Below, piece by piece: positions 5,981 through 12,852 of a stretch of DNA of 32,408 nucleotides. A program made the position numbers and the translations under genes. The DNA is taken from NCBI GenBank assembly GCA_009782315.1, contig WRJH01000007.1:1-32408 (forward strand), read 5' to 3'. Below the pieces are notes generated by a model, which saw only the letters and a program-made list of their open reading frames with translations, did no database searches and was not told the DNA's origin. How positions within the stretch are numbered: position 1 is the stretch's first letter; every line of letters starts with the position of its first letter. Source of the DNA: Alphaproteobacteria bacterium (lineage in GTDB: Bacteria; Pseudomonadota; Alphaproteobacteria; Rs-D84).

Positions 5981-7738
5981 CTATTTGTTTTTTCTTTCCA
6001 AGTCGACGATTATTTTTTTCCAGTCGACTTTTTTTATCAATCCCTTTTCGACCATGGTTTCGACGAAATTCCGGCGGTATTTCGGACTCACGTTTTGAAT
6101 CGCGATTGTTTCAATTTCGGCGCGCGATTTTGTGAACCATGTGGAAAAAGCGCGCAAACCGCCGTCGTTATTCTTTAACAGCGTCATCGCTATCGCGCGG
6201 ATTACCAGCGCGTCGTCCGCCGCGGAAAGCGAAGCCGCCTTTTTACACATCGCGTCGACAACGGTGTCGCCGTCCTTTATCGTGAAAAGTTTTTTATCGT
6301 ACATTCCGGCGACCATGTCGATATGCCGTATTATGGTGTCGCTGCTTTGCGTGAACAGCGGCGGCTGTTTCATCGCCGCGTCCAGATATTTTTCCATAGT
6401 CAATCCAACGCCCGCGAACGCTTCGACAACCCTGGTGATATATCCCGCGACCGTGTCCGGGCGCAGCGAGAACAAGGGCACCTGTCTTTTCGCCACGGCG
6501 ATATATTTCTCAACCGTCATGCCGTGTTGTTCGAATTTTTCCACGAAACCTTTTATATTATATTCTATGGTTTCGGGCGATGTCGAGAACAGCGACGGGC
6601 GTTTTACCGCGCACGCCACATATTCGTCGTATGAAAGCCCGTACGGTTCGAATACTTCAACGACCCCGTTCACGTTTATCGCCATTCTTTCGGGCGTGCG
6701 GGTGAACATCGTCGGCTCGTCTTTCAACGCCATATTTATATAACTGGCAAGTTTCAGATTGAACTTTTCACAGGCTCCTTTCACATTGTTTTCTATCCAA
6801 CAAGGTTTTGCGGAAAACAGTTGCGGATGTTTCAATGCCGCCGCCAGATATTCCGAAATATCAATACCCAACCTTTTGACCGTCTCTCTTACCCTGTTGC
6901 ATACCGTGTCCGGATTGCGCGAAAACAGCGACGGGTCTTTCTTTACCACAGCCAGGTATTTTTCCAACGTGACGCCGTATTGTTCGAATTGCTTTACGAC
7001 CATCGTTATATTGCGTTCCGCCGCATCGGGCGACAAAGTGAACAGTCTGGGATATTTCATGGCCATCTGAATGTATTCCGCAACGTCCAACCCGAATCTG
7101 TCGGAAACCCCCGCAATATTTCGTTTTGTCGTTTCCAGTTTTTGAGTCAGCAACTGGGGCCATTTCATCGCCACGGGCACGTATTGTTCGGCCGTCAGTC
7201 CATCCGATTCGAATATTCCGGCCACTTCCTTTACATTGGATTCCACCGTGTCGGGCCTGTACGCAAGAGCGTCGGGACGCTTTGTCAAAGCTTTCAAATA
7301 TTGTTCAAGCGTCACGCCGTATTCTTTGAATTTTTCGGCGCCCGCGCGGATATTGCGCCATATAATTCCGGGCGACCGAGTGAACAGTACGGGACTCTTT
7401 TGCGCCACCATCAGATAGCTTTCCAACGTCACGCCGTACGGTTCCAATATTTTCACGATTTCTTTTATGTTATACTCTATCGTGCCGGGCTTTGAATAAA
7501 ACAGCGACGGTTGCGATTTAGCCGCGGCCAAATAATCCGAGAATTCCAAATACGGCGCGAAACGCGCGGCCGCGTTTTCAATTTTTTGCCTGAAATTAAA
7601 ATAACAGGAATCCGGCCCCAAATCGTTGAAAATTGTTCTGCGAAATATGCGGTCAGCGGCTTTGTCCGCGTCTGCGGCGGACATGCCCGGAACCAATATC
7701 AGATTTTTCCTGATACGTGCTTTCAAATCGTTTGCCAT
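5981..7738 (-). CDS. mTERF-like helical repeat protein, eleven ~38-aa repeats
   Basis: At 585 aa, residues ~64-485 consist of eleven repeats of 36-40 aa with consensus G-(V/L)T-E-YL-A-K-P-LF-S-PDTI-NI-V-F-YG. Examples are VTLEKYLAVVKKDPSLFSRN and LTMEKYLDAAMKQPPLFTQS. The P-x-LF turn, the downstream SP-x-TI-x-x-NI helix and the three-helix spacing resemble mTERF motifs, which form nucleic-acid-binding solenoids in mitochondria and plastids. An N-terminal ~60-aa helical cap and a C-terminal ~100-aa domain without repeats flank the array. There is no signal peptide or membrane segment. AGGGGG lies six bases before ATG; TTGACA with an AT-rich -10 region lies upstream, divergent from groES. Assignment to mTERF is from pattern only; other alpha solenoids are possible. 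Confidence 0.8.
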   Translation of the reverse strand: MANDLKARIRKNLILVPGMSAADADKAADRIFRRTIFNDLGPDSCYFNFRQKIENAAARFAPYLEFSDYLAAAKSQPSLFYSKPGTIEYNIKEIVKILEPYGVTLESYLMVAQKSPVLFTRSPGIIWRNIRAGAEKFKEYGVTLEQYLKALTKRPDALAYRPDTVESNVKEVAGIFESDGLTAEQYVPVAMKWPQLLTQKLETTKRNIAGVSDRFGLDVAEYIQMAMKYPRLFTLSPDAAERNITMVVKQFEQYGVTLEKYLAVVKKDPSLFSRNPDTVCNRVRETVKRLGIDISEYLAAALKHPQLFSAKPCWIENNVKGACEKFNLKLASYINMALKDEPTMFTRTPERMAINVNGVVEVFEPYGLSYDEYVACAVKRPSLFSTSPETIEYNIKGFVEKFEQHGMTVEKYIAVAKRQVPLFSLRPDTVAGYITRVVEAFAGVGLTMEKYLDAAMKQPPLFTQSSDTIIRHIDMVAGMYDKKLFTIKDGDTVVDAMCKKAASLSAADDALVIRAIAMTLLKNNDGGLRAFSTWFTKSRAEIETIAIQNVSPKYRRNFVETMVEKGLIKKVDWKKIIVDLERKNK

Positions 7739-7764
7739 TGTGCGCCCCCTGTTTTATTATGGCG

Positions 7765-7794
7765 ATATATTAACCAATAATTAGTATTTGTCAA
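7765..7794 (-). promoter_or_regulatory. Promoter of the mTERF-like gene
   Basis: On the minus strand TTGACA (7794-7789) and an AT-rich -10 region (AATATA/TATATC, 7771-7764) at 17-19 nt. It is arranged back to back with the groES promoter. Confidence 0.5.
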
Positions 7795-7803
7795 CTATAA
7801 AAA

Positions 7804-7833
7804 CTTGAAATCGAAACTATTTCCACTATATTG
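7804..7833 (+). promoter_or_regulatory. RpoH-like heat-shock promoter of groESL
   Basis: CTTGAAA (7804-7810) and ACTATATTG (7825-7833), with 17 nt between CTTG and ACTATAT, resemble the alphaproteobacterial sigma-32 pattern CTTG-N17/18-CYTATNT. It also reads as TTGAAA-16-TATATT for the housekeeping sigma factor. No CIRCE operator (TTAGCACTC-N9-GAGTGCTAA) is present. Confidence 0.55.
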
Positions 7834-7853
7834 CAATAACAGGAGAAAACACA

Positions 7854-8138
7854 ATGTTCAAACCGCTTTATAATTACATATTGTTGGAACGGCTGGAAGA
7901 TGCGGATACCACCGCCGGCGGGATAATCATTCCCGACAACGCCCGTGAAAAACCGGCGCGCGGACGCGTCGTCGCGGCCGGCAACGGAATCTGGATCGAC
8001 GGAATGCTGGTGCCGCCGTCCGTCCGTCCGGGCGACACCGTTATGTTCGCGAAATGGGCGGCATCCGCGGCCGATATAAAACTGGACGGGAAAGATTTTA
8101 TCATTATCAAAGAAACGGATATATTGGGGATAATTTGA
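7854..8138 (+). CDS. groES: Co-chaperonin GroES
   Basis: GroES is the heptameric lid of the GroEL folding chamber in the cytoplasm. At 94 aa it has the normal length and the family landmarks: PLYNYILLERLE at the start, the mobile loop with TAGGIIIPDNAREKP, RGRVVAAGNG, and the C-terminal DFIIIKETDILGII. AGGAGA lies eight bases before ATG. It is co-directional with groEL, 72 bp upstream, with an unusual heptamer-repeat hairpin between them. Confidence 0.98.
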   Translation: MFKPLYNYILLERLEDADTTAGGIIIPDNAREKPARGRVVAAGNGIWIDGMLVPPSVRPGDTVMFAKWAASAADIKLDGKDFIIIKETDILGII

Positions 8139-8139
8139 G

Positions 8140-8200
8140 CGTTTTCCGTTTGCCGTTTACCGGAATTATTGCGGTAAACGGAAAACGGAAAACGGAAAAC
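8140..8200 (+). repeat. Heptamer (CGGAAAA)n hairpin between groES and groEL
   Basis: A left arm (8140-8162) and right arm (8172-8194) pair over 23 bp with one mismatch around a 9-nt loop. The right arm is built of tandem 7-bp units (CGGAAAA) that run into the groEL ribosome site GGAG (8201-8204). This intracistronic RNA hairpin could set the groES:groEL ratio or stabilise the mRNA. Confidence 0.85.
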
Positions 8201-8210
8201 GGAGAATAAA

Positions 8211-9821
8211 ATGGCGAAAGATATAGTATTCAACACAAACGCAATGCTGCGCGGCGTCGACAAACTGGCCAACGCGGTCAAAATCACAATGGGCCCAAAG
8301 GGCCGCACTGTCGTAATTGAAAAATCATACGGCGCGCCGAACGCGACCAAAGACGGCGTGACCGTCGCGCGCGAAGTGTCATTGCGCGATGCGGCAGAAA
8401 ATGTCGGCGCGAAATTAATCCAGGAAATGGCGAAAAAAGCGGGCGACGTCGCGGGCGACGGAACGACCACCGCGACCGTATTGGCGCAACGACTTGTCGC
8501 GGACGGCACGGCGCGCATCGCGAACGGGATGAACCCGATGGACATCAAACGCGGAATAGACATGGCCGCCGCCGCCGTTGTGGGCGACATCGACGCTCAT
8601 TCGGCGCCCGTGAAATCGTCCGCCGAAATCGCCCAGGTCGCGACGATTTCCGCAAACGGCGATTCCGACATCGGCGCTAAGATTGCGGACGCCATGGAAC
8701 GCGTGGGCAAAGAAGGCGTGATTACGGTCGAAGAGGCAAAGGGTCTGGACACCGAAATCGACGTGGTCGAAGGCATGCAGTTCGCGAACGGATTCATGTC
8801 GACTTACTTTGTGACGAATCCGGAAAAAATGCTGTGCGAAATGGATGGCGCGCAAATTCTGGTTTCGGAAAAAAAGATTACCGGCCTGCAAGCCCTGCTT
8901 CCCATTTTGGAACCGGCGCTGCAATCCGGCCGGCCGCTGCTTATCATCGCGGATGACATGGAATCAGAGGCTTTGGCGACTTTGGTCTTGAACCGGCTGC
9001 GCGGCGGATTGAAGGTATGCGCGGTAAAGGCGCCCGGATTCGGCGACCGCCGCAAAGAAATGCTGCGCGATATAGCCACCCTTGTCGGCGCGACCGTGAT
9101 TTCCGACGACATGGGCATGACTTTTGAAAATATTACGCCGCAAGTTTTGGGCGCGGCGAAAAAAATCGTCGTGTCGAAAGACACCACTTTGATAACGGGC
9201 GGCGCCGGGGATGCCGACGCGGTGAAAGCGCGCGCGGACGAAATCCGGGTGGCTTTGGAAAAAACGACGTCCGAATACGACCGTGAAAAATTGTCCGAAC
9301 GGCTGGCGCGCCTGGTCGGCGGCGTCGCCGTGATAAAGGTCGGCGGCATGACGGAATTAGAGGTAAAGGAAAAACGCGACCGCGTGGACGACGCGCTGGC
9401 CGCGACGCGCGCCGCAGTGACGGACGGCATCGTTCCGGGCGGCGGCGTGGCGCTGTTGCGCGCAAGTCTGGCATTGGCGAAAATCAAAGGCGCAAACGCG
9501 GACCAGGACATAGGAATTGAAATCGTGCGCGGCGCGATTTCGGCGCCGGCGGCCCAGATTATCGAAAACGCGGGCGATTCCGCCCTTACAATCATTGCGA
9601 AAATTTCCGATTCAAAAGATTACAATTTCGGATACAACGCCCAGACGGGCGAATACGGCGACATGATGAAAATGGGAATTATAGACCCGGCCAAAGTTGT
9701 AAAGACCGCTATTCTGGCGGCTGCGTCGACGTCCGGCGTGATGCTGACCACCGGCTGCGTCATGACGGAGATTCCGGAAGAAAAACCGGCGCCCCCTTCG
9801 GGCGGCATGCCGATGATGTAA
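8211..9821 (+). CDS. groEL: Chaperonin GroEL
   Basis: This is the 536-aa subunit of the tetradecameric ATP-driven protein-folding chamber. Conserved signatures run throughout: [30 protein letters not shown], the nucleotide motif [33 protein letters not shown], a C-terminal GGGVALLRA, and the Gly-Met tail GGMPMM. It starts after GGAG in the heptamer hairpin region and ends at a strong terminator. It is slightly shorter than E. coli GroEL (548 aa), mainly at the tail. Confidence 0.99.
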   Translation: MAKDIVFNTNAMLRGVDKLANAVKITMGPKGRTVVIEKSYGAPNATKDGVTVAREVSLRDAAENVGAKLIQEMAKKAGDVAGDGTTTATVLAQRLVADGTARIANGMNPMDIKRGIDMAAAAVVGDIDAHSAPVKSSAEIAQVATISANGDSDIGAKIADAMERVGKEGVITVEEAKGLDTEIDVVEGMQFANGFMSTYFVTNPEKMLCEMDGAQILVSEKKITGLQALLPILEPALQSGRPLLIIADDMESEALATLVLNRLRGGLKVCAVKAPGFGDRRKEMLRDIATLVGATVISDDMGMTFENITPQVLGAAKKIVVSKDTTLITGGAGDADAVKARADEIRVALEKTTSEYDREKLSERLARLVGGVAVIKVGGMTELEVKEKRDRVDDALAATRAAVTDGIVPGGGVALLRASLALAKIKGANADQDIGIEIVRGAISAPAAQIIENAGDSALTIIAKISDSKDYNFGYNAQTGEYGDMMKMGIIDPAKVVKTAILAAASTSGVMLTTGCVMTEIPEEKPAPPSGGMPMM

Positions 9822-9847
9822 AAAAAGGGGCGGCGCCCCTTTTTTTT
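9822..9847 (+). terminator. groESL terminator
   Basis: AAAAAGGGGC-GGC-GCCCCTTTTTT directly after the groEL stop; the A tract lets it also work for the converging gene at 9869. Confidence 0.92.
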
Positions 9848-9868
9848 ACAATTAAACATATACGTTCG

Positions 9869-10246
9869 TTAATATATGGAATTCGTGTTGATTGTTTCGC
9901 TGGCCTTTACTCTTTTTCCACCGCTTATACAATTCCCGCGCACCCAAGTTCCGCCGCCGTTTCTGCAGTCGCTGGCAGAACCGTATAGGTTGGCGGGAAA
10001 CTCTATCACATATCCGCCGGCCTCATCGTAATAAATGCACGTGGTCGACATACCGCTGAATTCCGGAGTGTTGCGAAGCGCCTCGCATTCCGCCAATGTC
10101 ATGCCTATCACGGTTGGTTCCGCAACAACCGGTTGGGCAACCATCGCCGGTTGCGCGCGGGTCGCCGCAGTCAATGTCGCCGCGTTAATGCCGGTTATGA
10201 TAAATGTCGCAATCAATGCACCGCAAATTAAAATTGTTTTCTTCAT
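9869..10246 (-). CDS. Small secreted protein of unknown function
   Basis: This 125-aa protein has a clear Sec signal peptide (MKKTILICGALIATFIITGINA, cleavage after NA-A around residue 22). The mature part has four cysteines (in CEAL, TTCIYYDE, ASDCRNGG and GNCISGG), likely two disulfides. It reads as a short domain with MTLAECEALRNTPEF and then GGTWVRGNC, a layout typical of small periplasmic proteins of this lineage, but no named family is recognised. AAAGGAG lies six bases before ATG. It converges on groEL and is followed upstream by two other exported proteins on the same strand. Confidence 0.8.
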   Translation of the reverse strand: MKKTILICGALIATFIITGINAATLTAATRAQPAMVAQPVVAEPTVIGMTLAECEALRNTPEFSGMSTTCIYYDEAGGYVIEFPANLYGSASDCRNGGGTWVRGNCISGGKRVKASETINTNSIY

Positions 10247-10318
10247 GTTTTTCTCCTTTGTTTTTTACATGTTACGGATGCATTGTATCACAGAAACGCT
10301 CTTTTCCCAAATTTTATA

Positions 10319-10900
10319 TCAGAAATTCCACAGCGCGCCCAGGCCTATGAAATTATACCCGCCGTCAACCATCGTCGTGCCGCCGTTGTCGAAATGCTGT
10401 ACATAAATTTCCGCAGACCAGATTTCCGTAAACCGCCATCCGATAAATATTTTCGAACCGAACATCAGCAAAGAATCCATCCGGTCGTCATGATTAAGTT
10501 TTATATACATGCCCGCGCCCGCGCCGAAATAAAAATCATGCGACCACAGCAAAGCCGTATCCCAAGAAATTCCGCCGACGGGATTTGTGTAATTGGTCAT
10601 GCCGCTGTAACCTATATTGACGCCGATGTGCATATTCTGGCGGCCGGGCAGACGAAAGAATTCGAACGGCTGGCTGTATGTGAACATGACTTGTTCGAAC
10701 GGTTCCGACCGCCAGTCGCCGTTTGGAATCATATTGCGAATCGGGCCCGGGCCCACGCTGTGCCCGACGTGCAGTGCGATTTGGTTTTCCGTATCGTGAA
10801 AGAACGGGTTTTCGGCGCGCGCGCCGAAAACAAGGCATAAGGCATAGGGCATAAGGCATACGCGCACGGTAATCGTCAAAATTTTTTCCAATGATTTCAT
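10319..10900 (-). CDS. PagL-like (lipid A 3-O-deacylase/acyloxyacyl hydrolase family) outer-membrane protein, first copy
   Basis: The 193-aa protein has a signal peptide (~1-29) and alternating polar/aromatic beta strands ending in Trp-Asn-Phe, as for a small outer-membrane barrel. The C-terminal segment IYVQHFDNGG followed by GGYNFIGLG matches the PagL active-site region (H-x-S-N... N-x-G). The catalytic Ser position is Asp here, so deacylase activity is doubtful. Part of the signal peptide (VCLMPYALCLV) is encoded by tandem 7-bp units TATGCCY. AAAGGACAAG precedes ATG. The next gene on the strand is a paralogue; together they look like a recent duplication that diverged. Lipid A remodelling is inferred from the family only. 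Confidence 0.65.
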   Translation of the reverse strand: MKSLEKILTITVRVCLMPYALCLVFGARAENPFFHDTENQIALHVGHSVGPGPIRNMIPNGDWRSEPFEQVMFTYSQPFEFFRLPGRQNMHIGVNIGYSGMTNYTNPVGGISWDTALLWSHDFYFGAGAGMYIKLNHDDRMDSLLMFGSKIFIGWRFTEIWSAEIYVQHFDNGGTTMVDGGYNFIGLGALWNF

Positions 10901-10956
10901 ATCTTGTCCTTTGGTATAATATTTTATGCCCTATGTCTTATGCCCTATGCCCTAAA
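10830..10956. repeat. Inverted pair of heptamer arrays (TATGCCY) around the start of the first PagL-like gene
   Basis: 10832-10859 is a run of GGCATAA/GGCATAG units; 10925-10956 is a run of TATGCCC/TATGTCT units in opposite orientation. The arms can pair imperfectly over ~28 bp with the ribosome site and start codon of the gene at 10900 in the loop. The right array abuts the stop codon (10954-10952) of the second PagL-like gene. Confidence 0.75.
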
Positions 10957-11527
10957 AACTCATTCCCACGGCGATGCCGACGCTGTTCATTCCGTTGTTA
11001 AGCTGGTTCAGATGGCCGTCGGAAAAATGCTGGGCCGCAAGTTCCGCATGAAACTGGCCGAACGAATATCCGACGAACACGCGTTCGCCCGCCATCCATT
11101 CCGACCCCAGAAAATCGTTTTTCTGTTCTTTTACAAACGGCCCTATTCCGGCGCCGAAATAGAAATTTCCGGGGGACCAGAATACTACCTCTTGGGACAG
11201 GCCGACTGCCCATTGGGCAATTCGACTTCCCGTCTGGACATTATATTCGCGGCGCATGGACATGTCTTTCGCGCCCTTTGTATCGCCCGTTATGCGCAGG
11301 ACATGAAGGCCGCGCCGCCCGGGCAGACGAAAGAAACTGTTCGGTTGGGAATACGTGAACATCAGCGTGGCGATCCTGTCGGCCCATCCGTCGATGGCGT
11401 AAAACCCGTCCATGCGGAAAGCGTTTTCAAATTCGCCGAACATGGGGTTTTGATGCGGGACAGATTCCGCGCGGGCGGATCCGACCGCAAGGCAAATTAT
11501 GAAGAAAATCAAAAACCTGTAAAACAT
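10952..11527 (-). CDS. PagL-like outer-membrane protein, second copy
   Basis: I start this at ATG 11527 (191 aa) rather than the track's 11608, because MFYRFLIFFIICLAVGSARA is then a normal signal peptide. The mature protein resembles the downstream paralogue: TLMFTYSQPNSFFRLPGRRG matches MFTYSQPFEFFRLPGRQN, and the C-terminal AAQHFSDGHL with NNGMNSVGIAVGMSF matches its active-site strand. Here His and Ser two residues later are both kept, so this copy is the better candidate for an active PagL-type lipid A deacylase, though the family's Glu is not obvious. No clear ribosome site is seen; a GCCGG/CCGGC hairpin lies just upstream (11537-11561). Confidence 0.65.
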   Translation of the reverse strand: MFYRFLIFFIICLAVGSARAESVPHQNPMFGEFENAFRMDGFYAIDGWADRIATLMFTYSQPNSFFRLPGRRGLHVLRITGDTKGAKDMSMRREYNVQTGSRIAQWAVGLSQEVVFWSPGNFYFGAGIGPFVKEQKNDFLGSEWMAGERVFVGYSFGQFHAELAAQHFSDGHLNQLNNGMNSVGIAVGMSF

Positions 11528-11595
11528 GCATGGGCATTTTTGCCGAACGCCGGCAAAAATCACACAGGCATGAAATCCCAAAAATCCGAAAAAAA

Positions 11596-11652
11596 TGTAG
11601 GGGCGCAATATCTTGCGCCCTTATATAGGGTCGAATATATTCGACCCCTACA
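11596..11652. repeat. GTAGGGG-type nested palindrome upstream of tRNA-Gln
   Basis: The outer arms TGTAGGGG/CCCCTACA enclose two hairpins, GGGCGCAA-TATC-TTGCGCCC and GGGTCGAAT-AT-ATTCGACCC. It has the same plan as 2377-2425 with a different interior. Confidence 0.85.
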
Positions 11653-11658
11653 AAACGC

Positions 11659-11686
11659 TTGCAAAATGGAAAAGTTTTCATATAAT
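11659..11686 (+). promoter_or_regulatory. tRNA-Gln promoter
   Basis: TTGCAA (11659-11664), 16 nt and TATAAT (11681-11686), with a GC-rich GGGCGGGCGC discriminator before the tRNA, as expected for stable RNA promoters. Confidence 0.7.
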
Positions 11687-11699
11687 GGGCGGGCGCAAC

Positions 11700-11773
11700 T
11701 GGGGCGTAGTTTAATGGTAGAACAGCAGACTCTGACTCTGTATATCGCGGTTCGAGTCCGTGCGCCCCAACCA
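11700..11773 (+). tRNA. tRNA-Gln (anticodon CUG)
   Basis: The 74-nt cloverleaf has acceptor TGGGGCG/CGCCCCA, D stem GTTT/GAAC with the AATGGTA loop, anticodon stem GCAGA/TCTGT around CTCTGAC (CTG at 34-36), a 4-nt variable region, T stem CGCGG/CCGTG with the TTCGAGT loop, discriminator A, and encoded CCA. It reads CAG codons. Confidence 0.95.
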
Positions 11774-11810
11774 AAAATAAAAATGCCCTTGCGGCATTTT
11801 TATTTTTGGT
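11770..11810 (+). terminator. tRNA-Gln terminator
   Basis: ACCAAAAATAAAAATGCC pairs perfectly with its inverted copy around a CTTGC loop (18-bp stem) and ends in T-rich sequence. The stem includes the tRNA 3' ACCA. Confidence 0.85.
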
Positions 11811-12005
11811 TGCGCGGGCAAGCGAGGCGAGAACCGCAGGTTCGAATCCGAGTATGTGAGAACGAGCCTTTGGCGAAATTCGAACAACTACGAGGATACG
11901 CGCAGCCCAAAGGGCGAGCGAATCCGTGCGCCCCTATATAAAGAGCGCACCATAACCATAGGCCGCTATCCTGTTCTTTCACCAATCGCGTCGGCCGATG
12001 CCATA
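11811..12005 (+). other. Non-coding stretch with tRNA T-arm-like pieces
   Basis: No convincing gene lies here. GGTTCGAATCCG (near 11840) and CGAATCCGTGCGCCCC (11919-11934) resemble the T-arm and 3' acceptor of the adjacent tRNA-Gln (CGAGTCCGTGCGCCCC), differing at one base in the latter. It may be a decayed tRNA duplicate or an integration scar. Confidence 0.5.
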
Positions 12006-12034
12006 TTGAAACGATTCCCTGTTCGTGATATAAT
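12006..12034 (+). promoter_or_regulatory. Leaderless promoter of the DUF3419-like gene
   Basis: TTGAAA (12006-12011), exactly 17 nt, then TATAAT (12029-12034), six bases before the ATG at 12041. Transcription should start at or within a base of the start codon. No ribosome site is present. Confidence 0.7.
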
Positions 12035-12040
12035 GGCGGC

Positions 12041-12796
12041 ATGAAGCAAAAAGGCCCGGCATTTCGTCGCAACAATATACAGTTCAAGGCGCTGTTCAAC
12101 AAAAGTTTCAAAACACGCCTGGTAAAGGACATGGGGCCGTTTATGACAACATGGACCTGGACGAACGAGCCGCTTGAAAAATTTGCGGCCGACCTTGACG
12201 TGCGCGGTAAATCCGTGTTGTCCATCTGCGCGGGCGGCGATATGGCGTTGACCTTTCTTTTGAACGGCGCCAAGTTCGTCGATGTGTTCGACAAGACCAT
12301 AAAAGCAAGGTTCGATACGGAAATCAAAATCGCCACAATGCGGCAATACAAAAAGTTCGACACCGTGTTACGGAAAATGGCGGCATTTGATTCGGCCGCC
12401 AAAAAAGTCGACATATTAAAGAAAAACCGCGTGTGGAACAAGATATCGCCGCAGATGCGGGCGCTTGCGGAAACATGGGATTCGGCCGGTTATAATACGC
12501 CATTCGGCAACGGCCGGCGGCCTTTTGACGAAAACATTGCGCATTACAAAAAAATCCACAAACTTGTCCAAGGCATGTCGGCGCCGCCGCTGGGCGAATT
12601 TATATGGCGGGATTTGGCGGGCATGTCCGGCGTCGGCAAAAAATACGACGTTATCTATCTGTCGAATATACCGGAATACGGCGGATTCGATTGGAACGCC
12701 GTCATGGAAACATTGTCCCCTATTTTGCCCGATGGCGGACAGGTTATAGGAATGTCCGGCAACAAGTTTCATATCGCCACCAAAATCCGCGACTGA
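12041..12796 (+). CDS. DUF3419/BtaA-like SAM-dependent transferase
   Basis: The protein is 251 aa. Residues ~58-85 (SVLSICAGGDMALTFLLNGA, then VDVFDKTIKAR) match the SAM-binding first motif of the DUF3419 group, which includes 3-amino-3-carboxypropyl transferases (typically SI-x-AGD-x-AL-L with a V-D-N-P strand). A second segment near residue 203 (KYDVIYLSNIPEYGGFDW) fits the late Rossmann strand where such enzymes have a D-x-x-x-LSN motif, followed by LSPILPDGGQVIGMS. There is no membrane segment. The substrate is unknown; betaine-lipid headgroup synthesis is the known activity of one branch, but no btaB partner is adjacent. It is preceded by a strong leaderless promoter. Confidence 0.65.
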   Translation: MKQKGPAFRRNNIQFKALFNKSFKTRLVKDMGPFMTTWTWTNEPLEKFAADLDVRGKSVLSICAGGDMALTFLLNGAKFVDVFDKTIKARFDTEIKIATMRQYKKFDTVLRKMAAFDSAAKKVDILKKNRVWNKISPQMRALAETWDSAGYNTPFGNGRRPFDENIAHYKKIHKLVQGMSAPPLGEFIWRDLAGMSGVGKKYDVIYLSNIPEYGGFDWNAVMETLSPILPDGGQVIGMSGNKFHIATKIRD

Positions 12797-12817
12797 ATAA
12801 CCACCGTTTGCAAACGC

Positions 12818-12846
12818 TTGCCTTTACCCGGGTTTGATTTTATAAT
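12818..12846 (+). promoter_or_regulatory. Leaderless promoter of the thiL-like gene
   Basis: TTGCCT (12818-12823), 17 nt, TATAAT (12841-12846), then six bases to the ATG at 12853 with no ribosome site. Confidence 0.65.
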
Positions 12847-12852
12847 CCAAGT

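Noticed and set aside
7795-7853. CIRCE operator upstream of groES
   Set aside because: The TTAGCACTC-N9-GAGTGCTAA inverted repeat is absent; the region fits an RpoH-type promoter instead.
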